A stretch of 64,000 bases of DNA from Streptomyces sp. NRRL WC-3742 (GCF_000720635.1 NZ_JOCF01000010.1:62001-126000); one strand, 5' to 3'. Shown: positions 45,513 through 54,346, counted from the first letter of the stretch. A program made the numbers and translations. Notes: generated by a model not told the origin, from the sequence alone.

Positions 45513-45923
45513 CTAACCCTCCGCGAGCGGGGCGAGCAGGTCCACCTCGTTGCCGTCCGGGTCGCGTACGACCGCGTACCGCTGCCCCCAGAACGCGTCC
45601 CAGGGCTTCAGCTCCCCGTGGTGCCCCGCGTCGACCAGTTGCGCGTACAGGGCGTCCACCTGTGCGGGGTTCGCGCAGCGGAACGCCAGGGCCGTGCGGC
45701 CGCCGCCGGTCGGGGGCTGCCAGTCGGGGTGGAAGGAGCGGATGGTGGATTCCGGGTCGAGGACCAGGAGGGGGCCGCCCGGCAGTTGGGCTTCGACGTG
45801 CGGTTCGTTCTCGGCGCCCTCGGCGAATTCGATGCCGAGGAGGCGGTAGAAGGCGATGGAGGCGGCGAGGTCGGAGACGGCGAGGCCGACGAAGGCGAAG
45901 CGGGGTGCGGGGGTGTCGTTCAT
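45513..45923 (-). CDS. single-domain VOC family protein
   Basis: 136 residues from ATG 45923. One VOC module: F-V-G-L-A-V-S-D-L-A-A-S-I-A-F-Y-R-L-L-G-I, ending R-D-P-D-G-N-E-V-D-L-L, with H-V-E-A-Q-L in the middle. Glyoxalase or antibiotic-binding superfamily; dimerises in most cases. Function unassigned. Confidence 0.85.
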   Translation of the reverse strand: MNDTPAPRFAFVGLAVSDLAASIAFYRLLGIEFAEGAENEPHVEAQLPGGPLLVLDPESTIRSFHPDWQPPTGGGRTALAFRCANPAQVDALYAQLVDAGHHGELKPWDAFWGQRYAVVRDPDGNEVDLLAPLAEG

Positions 45924-46004
45924 GATCGCTACGGTAGGCGGTGCCGGGGGTCCGGTCTTGAAGGAATCGGACGTGGTCGTGTCGGGCGCCGGTACTCTCC
46001 GGGC

Positions 46005-46517
46005 ATGCTCGACGAACCGATTCACCTTGCCCCGTACGATCCGGCCTGGGCCGATCAGGGCCGCGCGTTGGCGGCGCTGCTCCGCGCGGACCTGCCGGTG
46101 CGGGCCGAGGTCGAGCACATCGGCTCGACCGCCGTGCCCGGGCTGGACGCCAAGCCGGTGCTGGACGTCCAGATCGGGTGCGCGGGGGCGGACACGGCGG
46201 CGGTGGTCGAGGTCGTGCGTCGGCACGGGTTCGAGCACCTGGGCGAGTCGGGCGTTCCCGGGCGGCAGTACCTGCGGCGGCGGTCGGGGGTGCCCGCGAA
46301 CGTCCATGTCGTCGAGCTCGGCGGCGCGTTGTGGACGGACAACCTGCTCCTGCGCACGTACCTGCGGGCCCGTCCGGAGGCAGCCGCCCGCTATGCCCGC
46401 GCCAAGCGGGAGGCCGCCCGGCCGGACGCCCGTCTGCTCGCCTACTCCGCGCACAAGGCTTCCACCGTCGCCGAGTTGATCGCCGAGGCCCGCGCGTTCG
46501 GCGGTCGGCCCGCCTGA
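46005..46517 (+). CDS. GrpB family (nucleotidyltransferase-fold) protein
   Basis: 170 residues from ATG 46005. Signature E-H-I-G-S-T-A-V-P-G-L-D-A-K-P-V-L-D-V-Q-I-G, with L-A-P-Y-D-P-A-W near the start and N-V-H-V-V-E-L-G-G later. The GrpB/UPF0157 family has a nucleotidyltransferase fold; activity is unknown. Divergent from the VOC gene. Confidence 0.88.
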   Translation: MLDEPIHLAPYDPAWADQGRALAALLRADLPVRAEVEHIGSTAVPGLDAKPVLDVQIGCAGADTAAVVEVVRRHGFEHLGESGVPGRQYLRRRSGVPANVHVVELGGALWTDNLLLRTYLRARPEAAARYARAKREAARPDARLLAYSAHKASTVAELIAEARAFGGRPA

Positions 46518-46594
46518 AACCGGGCTGCCCGGGCGGGCTCCTGCGGGTAACGTCCCGGCTGGTACAGGTGATTCGTACGAGGAGGCAGTGGCGG

Positions 46595-47557
46595 ATGAGC
46601 AACCACAACGACCCGGAGACCCCCGACGTCTTCCGGACCCCGATCGAGCAGGTCTTCGTCCGGACGCACCTCGGTGAGGCTCCGGCGATCGACGCCGCCG
46701 ACTGGACGCTCACGGTCGACGGTCTGGTCGAACGCCCCCTGGAACTCGACCTGGCCGCTCTGCTGGAGCTGCCGCAGACCCGCGTCACCGCCGTGCACGA
46801 GTGCCTCGGCAACCCGCTGAACCCCGACGTCCCGACCCGCGCCGTCGCCAACCTGGAGTGGACGGGGGTCGCGCTCTCCGCGGTGCTCGCTCTGGCCGGT
46901 CCGTCCGCCGGGGCCCGGCACCTCTGGCTGGAGGGCACCGACACGGGCAGCTTCGCGGGGGAGAGCGGCCTGACGTACCTCAAGGACCTTCCGCTGGAGG
47001 AGGGCAGCGCCGCCGTGCTGCTCGCCCACCGGGTGAACGGCGAGCCGCTGCCGCGTCAACACGGCTTCCCCGTAAGGGCGGTGGTGCCGGGAATGTTCGG
47101 CACCAACTCGGTGAAGTGGCTGCGCCGGATCACCCTGGCGGCCGAGCGCCCCGAGCACCTCTTCACCACCCGCCTCTACAACCGGGTGCTCCCGGGGAGC
47201 GACGAGCGCGTCCCGGCCCGCGAGATCGACGTCAGCAGCAAGCTGCTCACCCCGCGCGACGGCGCCCGGGTGCCCGCCGGGGTGTGCGAACTCGCGGGCC
47301 GGGCCTGGAGTTCGACCGAGGTGACCTCCGTCGAGGTCTCCGTGGACGACGGCCCCTGGCGGCCCGCCGTCCTGGAGCCGCGCGGCGCGCAGCCCGCCTG
47401 GCAGCGCTTCGCGCTCGACCACGACCTCGCCCCTGGCCCGCACCGCGTCCGGGCCAGGGCGACCGACGCCGTCGGCCGGGTGCAGCCGCTCGCCGGCACC
47501 AGGAACCACGTCCACGAGATCCGGCTGACCGCCGGAGCCGAGCACGAGCACGAGTAG
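46595..47557 (+). CDS. sulfite-oxidase-family molybdopterin-dependent oxidoreductase
   Basis: 320 residues from ATG 46595, with GGAGG 9 nt upstream. The Mo-pterin domain holds the molybdenum-ligand Cys70 in V-H-E-C-L-G-N-P. The C-terminal half is the Mo-co dimerisation domain (V-T-S-V-E-V-S-V-D-D-G-P-W; W-Q-R-F). No signal peptide, so cytoplasmic unless exported as a complex. Shorter at the N-terminus than plant or animal sulfite oxidase and lacking a heme domain, as usual for bacterial members. Substrate unknown. The aldo/keto reductase gene follows 12 bp downstream. Confidence 0.88.
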   Translation: MSNHNDPETPDVFRTPIEQVFVRTHLGEAPAIDAADWTLTVDGLVERPLELDLAALLELPQTRVTAVHECLGNPLNPDVPTRAVANLEWTGVALSAVLALAGPSAGARHLWLEGTDTGSFAGESGLTYLKDLPLEEGSAAVLLAHRVNGEPLPRQHGFPVRAVVPGMFGTNSVKWLRRITLAAERPEHLFTTRLYNRVLPGSDERVPAREIDVSSKLLTPRDGARVPAGVCELAGRAWSSTEVTSVEVSVDDGPWRPAVLEPRGAQPAWQRFALDHDLAPGPHRVRARATDAVGRVQPLAGTRNHVHEIRLTAGAEHEHE

Positions 47558-47569
47558 GGGACCGCGCGA

Positions 47570-48529
47570 ATGAAGCACCGTGCACTGGGAGTCGGCGGCC
47601 CGAAGGCGAGCGCGTTGTGCCTGGGTGCGATGACCTTCGGCACCACCGTGGACGAGGGGACGGCGACGGCGATCCTGGACCGCTTCACCGAGGCGGGCGG
47701 GACGTTCGTCGACACCTCGAACAACTACGCCTTCTGGGTGCCCGGCGCGACCGGCTTCGAGAGCGAGGAACTGCTCGGCCGCTGGATCAGGAGCCGAGGC
47801 AACCGCGAATCGCTGGTGCTCGCCTCGAAGTCCGGCGCCCGCCCGGTGCCGGGCCTGCCGTTCCCCGAGCACATCGAGGGCCTCGCCGGGCCCGTGCTGC
47901 GCGCCGCCGTCGAGGGCAGCCTGCGCCGCCTCGGCACGGACCGCCTGGACGTCCACTACGCGCACGTGGCCGACCCGAACACCCCGGTCGAGGAGACCCT
48001 CGGCGCCTACGCGGGCCTGGTCGGGGACGGCAAGGTGGGCCTCCTCGGCTGCAGCAACCACACCGCCGCCCAGCTGTCCGAGGCCAACGCGCTGGCCGCG
48101 CACCGGGGTTGGCCTGGCTATCGGTGCGTCCAGCAGCGCCACAGCTATCTGATGCCCCGCCCCGACGCGGACTTCGGCGTCCAGGAGCACGCAGACGTCG
48201 CCCTGCTCGACCACCTCGCGGACCACCCCGGGACCGTCCTGCTCGCCTACTCCCCGCTCCTCGGCGGTGCCTACTGCCGCCCGGACCGGCCGCTGCGGGA
48301 GCAGTACGACTGGCCGGGGGCGAAGGCCCGCCTCGCCGTCCTGGCGGAGGTGACGGCCGAGACCGGCGCGACCGTCAACCAGGTGGTGCTGGCCTGGTTG
48401 TTGGCGCATCCCGTCCCCACGATCCCCGTTCTGGGCGTGAGTTCGGTCGCTCAGCTCGACGAGGCGCTCGGCGCGCTCGAACTGAGGCTCGACGAGGACC
48501 AGTTGAGGCGGCTCTCGGAGGCCGGCTGA
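47570..48529 (+). CDS. aldo/keto reductase
   Basis: 319 residues from ATG 47570, 12 bp after the oxidoreductase gene. Tetrad residues: Asp/Tyr in F-V-D-T-S-N-N-Y-A-F-W, Lys in V-L-A-S-K-S-G, His in V-H-Y-A-H-V-A-D-P. N-terminal L-C-L-G-A-M-T-F-G-T is typical. NADPH-dependent reduction of an aldehyde or ketone, cytoplasmic. Probably one operon with the molybdoenzyme. Confidence 0.88.
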   Translation: MKHRALGVGGPKASALCLGAMTFGTTVDEGTATAILDRFTEAGGTFVDTSNNYAFWVPGATGFESEELLGRWIRSRGNRESLVLASKSGARPVPGLPFPEHIEGLAGPVLRAAVEGSLRRLGTDRLDVHYAHVADPNTPVEETLGAYAGLVGDGKVGLLGCSNHTAAQLSEANALAAHRGWPGYRCVQQRHSYLMPRPDADFGVQEHADVALLDHLADHPGTVLLAYSPLLGGAYCRPDRPLREQYDWPGAKARLAVLAEVTAETGATVNQVVLAWLLAHPVPTIPVLGVSSVAQLDEALGALELRLDEDQLRRLSEAG

Positions 48530-48538
48530 GGGCTTGCC

Positions 48539-48576
48539 GAGATCCGGCCGAGGGGCGGCTGAGATCCGGCCGAGGG
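48539..48576. repeat. 16-bp direct repeat GAGATCCGGCCGAGGG
   Basis: Copies at 48539-48554 and 48561-48576, period 22 bp, just after the aldo/keto reductase gene. Confidence 0.75.
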
Positions 48577-48674
48577 ACGGTCGAGGGTCGGATCGGGTGC
48601 GGTCGATCGGGAATACGGAATTTCGAGAGCGATAGGAATTCTGAACCGCAGGAAAGGGATTCCGGAAAAAGCGG

Positions 48675-48707
48675 GACGGCCCGCCGGTGGTGCGCCGGCG
48701 GGCCGTC
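48675..48707 (-). terminator. rho-independent terminator of the lasso precursor gene
   Basis: Perfect 13-bp stem (48675-48687, 48695-48707). On the minus strand it is followed by CCCGCTTTTTCC, a T-tract, which is rare here and supports intrinsic termination. Confidence 0.88.
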
Positions 48708-48721
48708 GAGCAGGAGCGAGG

Positions 48722-48859
48722 TCAGCGCGGCTTCTTGAAGCCGAGGGTCGTCGCGTCCTTCTTGGTGTAGATGGTGCCGTCCGTGTCCTTGGTGAAGTCG
48801 CCGACCTTGGCGGCCGCCGGCGGGGTGTAGCGCTCGGGCAGCTTCTGGTTCTTGGTCAC
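48722..48859 (-). CDS. lasA: lasso peptide precursor
   Basis: 45 residues from GTG 48859, with GGGAGAG 4 nt upstream. The leader (residues 1-27) contains Y-T-P-P, G20 and T26, fitting the actinobacterial lasso leader pattern Y-x-x-P-x5-G-x5-T-x with Thr at -2. The predicted core is GTIYTKKDATTLGFKKPR (residues 28-45). Gly1 would bond to Asp8, giving an 8-residue ring, and the tail A9-R18 threads through it, with Phe14 and Lys15/16 as possible plugs. No cysteines, hence class II. Divergent from the cyclase gene. Ring and cleavage site are inferred. Confidence 0.82.
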   Translation of the reverse strand: MTKNQKLPERYTPPAAAKVGDFTKDTDGTIYTKKDATTLGFKKPR

Positions 48860-49276
48860 GGTGCTCTCCCATGCGTCCGTATCGAGGCCCGGGTGGCCTC
48901 CGCTTCATTGAGACCGGCGTGCCCCGATGGTGTCTATGCGGACGTCCCGGCTTCGGCCATTGCGCATCGACTTCTGGTGCGCGGGGCTGGCTCGTAAACG
49001 AAGCGTTGCCCGGTCGACTTCGTCATGGAAGTGGGCATGACAGGTTCTAGCCCGATCAAAAGTGATCAGAACTGATCGTGATGATCTCTCGATCTGCATA
49101 TTATCGATCCGGAAATGGCCTTATTCCGCCACCGAAGAATTGGCGCGATCCTCGGAAATCCGGCGATATTCGGTTGTGCGACCCCCCTCGGTGGTGCACG
49201 GTTCTGGGGCGAAGCACCGATGGTGCCGATGCCGTCGTGATACCTGTGATGACCGTGATACCTGGGGGTGGGGAAC
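48860..49276. other. 417-bp divergent promoter region between lasso precursor and cyclase genes
   Basis: No second precursor was found on either strand. GC falls markedly around 49030-49160. Four T-G-A-T-C-type elements lie in 49052-49090, and CGTGATACCTG is directly repeated at 49236-49246 and 49254-49264, 18 bp apart. The latter repeat lies just before the cyclase start and could bind a regulator on one helix face. Confidence 0.6.
49236..49264 (+). promoter_or_regulatory. direct repeat CGTGATACCTG upstream of the cyclase gene
   Basis: Two perfect 11-bp copies (49236-49246, 49254-49264); the second runs into the purine-rich ribosome-binding region of the cyclase gene. Confidence 0.5.
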
Positions 49277-51214
49277 ATGAAGTCGCTCGACGATTACCTC
49301 GTGGTCTTTCCGGATTCCCAGGGTGGCGCCGAGGCCCACCGGAGGACGGGCCGTCGGATCGGCCACGGAACCGCGCGGACGGTCGCGCACGCCTCCGGAC
49401 GGCCCTGGCTGGCCGGCTCGTGGGCGCCGGAGGACCTGGTCGTCTCCACCGCCGGGCCGGTACGGGTGGCGGTGTTCGGGCCGAGCCCGGTCGCCGTCGA
49501 TCGTCTCGACGCGCTGGTCTCCCGCGTACGCGGCCTCCCGGACCTCGACGCGCTCGCCCGGGGCCTCCCCGGCAACACCCACGTGGTGGCCTCCGTCCAC
49601 GGGCAGGTGCGCTTCCAGGGCACCGTCAGCGGGACGCGCTGCGCGTTCACCGCCCGGCTGGACGGCGTGCCGATCGCCGGCGACCGGGCCGACGTGCTGG
49701 CCGAGTTGACCGGAGCCGAACCCGACGAGGGCCTGGTCGCGGCGAGCGTGACGTACGGGATGCTCTTCGCGCCGCTGAGCGAGCGCAGCTGGTGGCACGG
49801 CGTGCACCAGGTGCCCTCCGACTCCTGCCTGGTGCTCCCCGCCGACGGCCCCGCCCGGTCCGTGCAGTGGTGGCGGCCGCCGGAGCCGGAACTCACCCTG
49901 GCGCAGGGCGCGCCGGCGGTGCGCGAGCGCCTGCGGGAGGCGGTGGCCCAGCGGCGGCCGGAGCAGGGCAGGCTCTCCGCCGACCTCTCCGGCGGCATGG
50001 ACTCCACCTCGCTGTGCTTCCTCACCGCCGAACAGCGCCCCGACCTGCTGACCTTCTGCTGGACGGGCGGCAGCGCGATCAACGACGATCCGCTGTACGC
50101 CGCCCAGGCCGCCCGCCTGCTCCCGCACGCCGAGCACCTGACCGTGCCGGACACCGACGCGCCCGCGGTGTTCGCCCCGCCCTACTGGGCGACGGACACG
50201 GAGGCCCCGCGCGCCGCCACCCGCGGCATGAACGCCGTCCGCTTCGGCGCCCGGTACCTGGTCGAGCACGGCGCCACCCGGCACCTCGCAGGGCACGGCG
50301 CCGACGAGCTGTTCACCGGCGGCGCCTCCTACCTGCACACGCTGCTGCGCCGACGCCCCGTCACCGCCTGGCGGCAACTGCGTGCCCACCAGGCCCTGAA
50401 CGACTGGCCGTTGCTGCCCAGCCTGGCCGGACTGCTGCGCGGGGGAGACCTCGCCGGCTGGTGGCGGCAGTGCGCCGACGACCTCGCCCGCAGCACACCG
50501 CCGCCCCGGACGCCCTCCCTCGGCTGGGGCGAACGGATTCCGGCCACGCCCTGGGCCACCGGCGACGCGGTGCGGACCACCCAGGCGCTCTTCCACGACG
50601 TGGCCGGGCAGGCCGCGCCCTTCGCACCGGACCGGGGGCAGCACGAGGCCCTCTCCGCCCTGCGCAGCGCCGGGCCGGTGCTCCGGCTCGTCTGCCGCGA
50701 CTACGCCGCCGAGGGCCTGCCCCTCGAACTGCCCTATCTGGACGACCGGGTGATCGAGGCCGTGCTGGCCGTCGTTCCCCACGAGCGCTACAGCCCCTGG
50801 CGCTACAAACCGGCGCTGGCCGCGGCGATGTGGGGCCTCGTGCCCGACGTGATCCTCGACCGCACCACCAAGGGCGACTGCGAGGAGCCCGTCGACCGCT
50901 CCCTCCAGCAGCACGTGCCGGACCTGCTGGACCTGTTCGCGGACTCGGAGCTCGCGCGGCGCGGCCTGATCGACGTGCGTGGGCTGCGCACCACGCTGAT
51001 CACCCCGCCGCGCAGCGGGGACGTCTGGTCCGCCCAGCTGGAGGCGACGATCGGCGCCGAACTGTGGCTGCGCGAGATCACTGCCCAGTCCGCCTCCCGC
51101 CTTTCCGCCGCCCGCGTTCCTGCCACCCACCTCGCCGCTCAGCCGGTCCTCACCGGCCCGGCGGACCGCGACCTGGCCGGTGACCTGGCCCGAGACCTCG
51201 AGGAGAGGCCATGA
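49277..51214 (+). CDS. lasC: lasso peptide cyclase (asparagine-synthetase homologue)
   Basis: 645 residues from ATG 49277 (GGGGGTGGGG upstream). An N-terminal glutamine-amidotransferase-like domain without the catalytic N-terminal Cys is followed by the synthetase domain with PP-loop S-G-G-M-D-S-T (about 237) and G-H-G-A-D-E-L-F. C-terminal: Y-K-P-A-L-A-A-A-M and T-T-K-G-D. It activates the core Asp8 side chain by adenylation and forms the bond to the Gly1 amine. Overlaps the B2 gene (ATGA). First gene of the C-B2-B1-D operon. Confidence 0.92.
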   Translation: MKSLDDYLVVFPDSQGGAEAHRRTGRRIGHGTARTVAHASGRPWLAGSWAPEDLVVSTAGPVRVAVFGPSPVAVDRLDALVSRVRGLPDLDALARGLPGNTHVVASVHGQVRFQGTVSGTRCAFTARLDGVPIAGDRADVLAELTGAEPDEGLVAASVTYGMLFAPLSERSWWHGVHQVPSDSCLVLPADGPARSVQWWRPPEPELTLAQGAPAVRERLREAVAQRRPEQGRLSADLSGGMDSTSLCFLTAEQRPDLLTFCWTGGSAINDDPLYAAQAARLLPHAEHLTVPDTDAPAVFAPPYWATDTEAPRAATRGMNAVRFGARYLVEHGATRHLAGHGADELFTGGASYLHTLLRRRPVTAWRQLRAHQALNDWPLLPSLAGLLRGGDLAGWWRQCADDLARSTPPPRTPSLGWGERIPATPWATGDAVRTTQALFHDVAGQAAPFAPDRGQHEALSALRSAGPVLRLVCRDYAAEGLPLELPYLDDRVIEAVLAVVPHERYSPWRYKPALAAAMWGLVPDVILDRTTKGDCEEPVDRSLQQHVPDLLDLFADSELARRGLIDVRGLRTTLITPPRSGDVWSAQLEATIGAELWLREITAQSASRLSAARVPATHLAAQPVLTGPADRDLAGDLARDLEERP

Positions 51215-51645
51215 CCAGTCCGCCCTGCGCGCTCCAGCCGCGCACCCGGCTGCCCCTGCACCGGCGCCTGCTCCCGCTGGCCGCCGTGGCGCTCGCCCGT
51301 CCGCTGGCCAGGCTCTCGCCCGGGCGCCTGCAGTCCGTCCTCGCGGCCCTGAGCACCGGTGCCCGGCCGGGCACCGCCGCGCAGGCGTCCGCCGCCCGTA
51401 CGGCGGTGGTCGCGGTCAGCCTGCGCTGCGCCGTCCACAACTGCCTCCAGCGCTCGATCGCCACGGCCGTCCTGTGCCGGTTCAAGGGCGTCTGGCCCAC
51501 CTGGCAGGCGGGTGTGCGGACGACGCCGTTCGGTGCCCACGCCTGGGTCGAGGCGGAGGGACGGGTCATCGACGAGCCGTACCCGGACGGCTACTTCCGG
51601 CCGATGGTCACCGTCCCGCCCAAGCGCCCCGCCCGACCTGCCTGA
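51211..51645 (+). CDS. lasB2: lasso leader peptidase (transglutaminase-like B2 protein)
   Basis: 144 residues from ATG 51211. The triad fits Cys78 in H-N-C-L-Q-R-S-I-A-T, His110 in G-A-H-A-W-V-E and Asp121 in R-V-I-D-E-P-Y. It cleaves the leader after the -1 residue, probably complexed with the B1 protein. Coupled to the cyclase by ATGA. Here it precedes B1, the reverse of the usual order. Confidence 0.9.
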   Translation: MTSPPCALQPRTRLPLHRRLLPLAAVALARPLARLSPGRLQSVLAALSTGARPGTAAQASAARTAVVAVSLRCAVHNCLQRSIATAVLCRFKGVWPTWQAGVRTTPFGAHAWVEAEGRVIDEPYPDGYFRPMVTVPPKRPARPA

Positions 51646-51701
51646 TCAGCCTGACCTGCCTGACCCGCCCGTCCTGCCTCACCCCCCGCCCGGAGGACCG
51701 C

Positions 51702-51962
51702 ATGACGCTCCGCCTGACCGCCCACACCGTGTCCACCGACACGGACGACGGCGCCGTGCTGCTGAGCCGGCGCACCGGCGCCTACTGGCAGCTCAACCGG
51801 ACCGGCGCCTACGCCCTGCGGCGCCTCCTCGACGGCCACACCGTCGGCCAGGTCGCCGAGGAGTTCTCGGCCCACTTCGGCATCGCCGAGGCCGAGGCGC
51901 GGCAGGACCTCACGGCGATGGCCGACCGGCTCCGCTCCTCCGGCCTGGTGGAAGCCTGCTGA
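51702..51962 (+). CDS. lasB1: lasso leader-binding RRE protein (B1, PqqD-like)
   Basis: 86 residues from ATG 51702, behind GGAGG. PqqD-like winged helix-turn-helix with T-G-A-Y-W-Q-L-N-R-T-G-A-Y-A-L-R-R-L-L-D-G and E-E-F-S-A-H-F-G-I. It binds the leader, whose Y-T-P-P motif is the standard recognition site. Separated from the B2 gene by a 56-bp segment of C-C-T-G-A-C-type repeats. Confidence 0.88.
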   Translation: MTLRLTAHTVSTDTDDGAVLLSRRTGAYWQLNRTGAYALRRLLDGHTVGQVAEEFSAHFGIAEAEARQDLTAMADRLRSSGLVEAC

Positions 51963-51987
51963 ACCCGCCCTGGGAGCCGAGGACACG

Positions 51988-53703
51988 ATGCTTCGCCAGC
52001 TGTGGACCCTGACCCGCGGGCAGCGCCGCGCCCTGGCCGCCGCCCTGCTCCTCACCCTGGCGGCCGCCGCCGTGGGCATCGCCCAGCCCCTGGCGGCCAA
52101 GGGGGTGGTGGACGCCGTCACCGCCCACCGGCCGCTCCTGCTCCCCGCCGGTCTCCTCGTCCTGCTGCTCCTGGTCCAGGCCCTCATCGGCGCCGGCGCC
52201 GTCTACCTGCTGGAGCGCACCGGCGAACGGTTCGTCCTGGCAACACGGACCAGGCTGATCGGGCACCTGCTACGGGTGCGCATACCCGCCTTCGACCGCT
52301 TGCGCGTAGGGGACCTGATGGCCCGCGCCTCGACGGACGTGGTCGTCCTGCGCGAGGCGCTGACGCACGTCTCCGTCCAGATCGCCACCAACCTGTGCGT
52401 CGCGCTCGGCAGCGTCGCCGCCATGTTCGTGCTGGACCCGGTCCTGATGCTGATCATCCTGGGTGTGCTCCTCACCTGCGGCCTCGTGATCAGCAGGCTC
52501 TCGGCGGCGATCGGCCGCTCCTCCTCCGACCTGCAGGCCGCCGTGGGCGCGGTGTCGGCCGGGCTGGAACGGGCCCTGTCGGCCCTGCGGACCGTACGGG
52601 CCAACCGCGCCGAACGGCGCGAGGCCGACCACCTCGGCACCCTCGCCCAGGACGCCTACGACGCCGCGATGCGCGGCGCCCGCCTCACGGCCCTGGTCGC
52701 CCCGACGGCCCAACTGGCCATCAACGCCGCCTTCGTGCTGGTCCTGCTGCTCGGCGCGGCCCGGGTCGACCAGGGTGCCCTCTCGCTCGGCGCCCTGGTG
52801 GCGATGCTGCTGTACGCCACCCAACTCGCGGGACCGGTCACCGAGTTGATGGAGGGCCTCGCCTCGGTGAACCGGGCCAAGGGCTCCGCCGACCGCATCC
52901 GGGAGGTGTACGCGCTCCCCGTCGAGGCCGACCCCTGCGCCCGGGAATCCCGCGAGCTTCGGGCGCCCCGGGAGTGGTCGACCGCTGCCCCCGCACTGGA
53001 GATCCGCGACCTCCACTTCGGCTACAGCCCCGACGCGCCGATCCTTCAGGGCCTCTCCCTCACCGTCCCCCGCCACGCCCTGGTGGCCCTGGTCGGCCCG
53101 TCCGGTGCCGGCAAGTCGACCACCTTCGCGCTGATCAACCGCTTCTACGAACCCTGGAGCGGCAGCATCCGCCTCGGCGGACACCCGGCCGAGGAGCTCG
53201 GCCTGGAGGAGTGGCGCTCCGGGATCGGCTGGGTCGAACAGGACTGCCCGATGCTGCACGGCACCCTGCGGGAGAACCTCTGCTACGCAGCCCCGGACGC
53301 CACCGACGACCGCCTCCGGGAGGTCCTCGACCTGGTCAACCTCACCGAGAAGGTGCACCGCCTGCCGGCCGGGCTCGACACCGAGGTCGGTGAGCGGGGC
53401 CTGCGCCTGTCCAGCGGCGAGCGCCAGCGCGTCGCCATCGCCCGCGCCGTCCTCGCCCGCCCCCGGCTGCTGCTCCTGGACGAGCCCACTGCGCACCTGG
53501 ACCCGGCCAACGAGGCCGCACTGACCGTCAACCTGCACGACCTGCGGAAGGAGTGCGCCCTGCTGGTCATCGCCCACCGCATGTCCACCGTCGAGGCCGC
53601 GGACAGCGTGGTGATGCTCTCCGACGGTACGGCCTCCGCCACCGCCCCCTATGCGGACCTCCTGCGCGACCACGCCCCGTTCCAGCGCCTTTCCGGGCGC
53701 TGA
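51988..53703 (+). CDS. lasD: lasso peptide ABC exporter (fused permease-ATPase)
   Basis: 571 residues from ATG 51988. Six membrane helices (residues 1-300) are followed by an ATPase domain with Walker A G-P-S-G-A-G-K-S-T, signature L-S-S-G-E-R-Q-R and Walker B L-L-L-L-D-E-P. It probably exports the mature lasso peptide and may confer immunity. 25 bp after B1, in the same operon. A homodimer is expected. Confidence 0.9.
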   Translation: MLRQLWTLTRGQRRALAAALLLTLAAAAVGIAQPLAAKGVVDAVTAHRPLLLPAGLLVLLLLVQALIGAGAVYLLERTGERFVLATRTRLIGHLLRVRIPAFDRLRVGDLMARASTDVVVLREALTHVSVQIATNLCVALGSVAAMFVLDPVLMLIILGVLLTCGLVISRLSAAIGRSSSDLQAAVGAVSAGLERALSALRTVRANRAERREADHLGTLAQDAYDAAMRGARLTALVAPTAQLAINAAFVLVLLLGAARVDQGALSLGALVAMLLYATQLAGPVTELMEGLASVNRAKGSADRIREVYALPVEADPCARESRELRAPREWSTAAPALEIRDLHFGYSPDAPILQGLSLTVPRHALVALVGPSGAGKSTTFALINRFYEPWSGSIRLGGHPAEELGLEEWRSGIGWVEQDCPMLHGTLRENLCYAAPDATDDRLREVLDLVNLTEKVHRLPAGLDTEVGERGLRLSSGERQRVAIARAVLARPRLLLLDEPTAHLDPANEAALTVNLHDLRKECALLVIAHRMSTVEAADSVVMLSDGTASATAPYADLLRDHAPFQRLSGR

Positions 53704-53708
53704 TCAGC

Positions 53709-53753
53709 GCTGAACGGGCCCTGATCGGATGCTGAGCGGGCCCTGATTCGGAT
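53709..53753. repeat. imperfect 22-23 bp tandem duplication after the exporter gene
   Basis: GCTGAACGGGCCCTGATCGGAT (split here as GCTGAACGGGC + CCTGATCGGAT) and a near copy with one insertion and one change, 53709-53730 and 53731-53753. Confidence 0.7.
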
Positions 53754-53791
53754 GCTCACCGGATGCCGGCCGGGCGCAGGGCCCGCGAGCC

Positions 53792-54295
53792 TCAGGCGCC
53801 CTTGGCGTCCACGGCCAGGCCGCGGTCCTTCAACTGGGCCAGCGAGTCGACGTACTTGAGCATCAGGCGCGCGAACTCCAGGCGGTCGCGCTCGTCCCAG
53901 TCGGCGGTGATGTAGTCGAACGCGTCGCGCTGGTGGCGCCGGAACCGGGCCATGAGCTCGGTGCCCTCGGGGCTGAGCAGGAGCACGGTGCGGCGCCCGT
54001 CCTGCTGGGAGGCGGCGCGGATCAGGTAGCCGGCCTTGATGTTGTCGCTCACCATCCGGCTGGCGACCGAGGGGTCGACGCCGAGGAGTTCGGCGACCGC
54101 GCCGACGGTGATCTCCCTGTCGGAGCCCCGGGTGTGCTCCAGGATGATGTTCAGGACCAGGGTGCGGCTCAGGTCCTTGGCCGAGATGGGGTTCTCGACC
54201 TCCAGCAGCGAGGTGCGGCGCAACTTCGAGAACGCGGGGCCCACGGCGTTCAGCAGTTCCTCCGCCGTCTGCGGCGCGTTCCCGTTCGTCGTCAT
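53792..54295 (-). CDS. MarR family transcriptional regulator
   Basis: 167 residues from ATG 54295. MarR winged helix: I-T-V-G-A-V-A-E-L-L-G-V-D-P-S-V-A-S-R-M-V-S-D-N-I and the wing R-A-A-S-Q-Q-D-G-R-R-T-V. The C-terminal helix ends Q-L-K-D-R-G-L. Divergent from an NmrA-type reductase gene, separated by a region holding a matching palindrome, so it probably represses it. Confidence 0.85.
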   Translation of the reverse strand: MTTNGNAPQTAEELLNAVGPAFSKLRRTSLLEVENPISAKDLSRTLVLNIILEHTRGSDREITVGAVAELLGVDPSVASRMVSDNIKAGYLIRAASQQDGRRTVLLLSPEGTELMARFRRHQRDAFDYITADWDERDRLEFARLMLKYVDSLAQLKDRGLAVDAKGA

Positions 54296-54346
54296 GGGTC
54301 CATCGTAGGGCCCATGAGCGGCGGCAGGCATGTGTTGACGTGAAAT

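Noticed and set aside
48722..48859. Alternative lasso core starting at the earlier G-D-F-T-K-D segment
   Set aside because: This would lack Thr at the -2 position and put the Y-x-x-P motif too close to the core; the G-T-I-Y start fits the full leader pattern.
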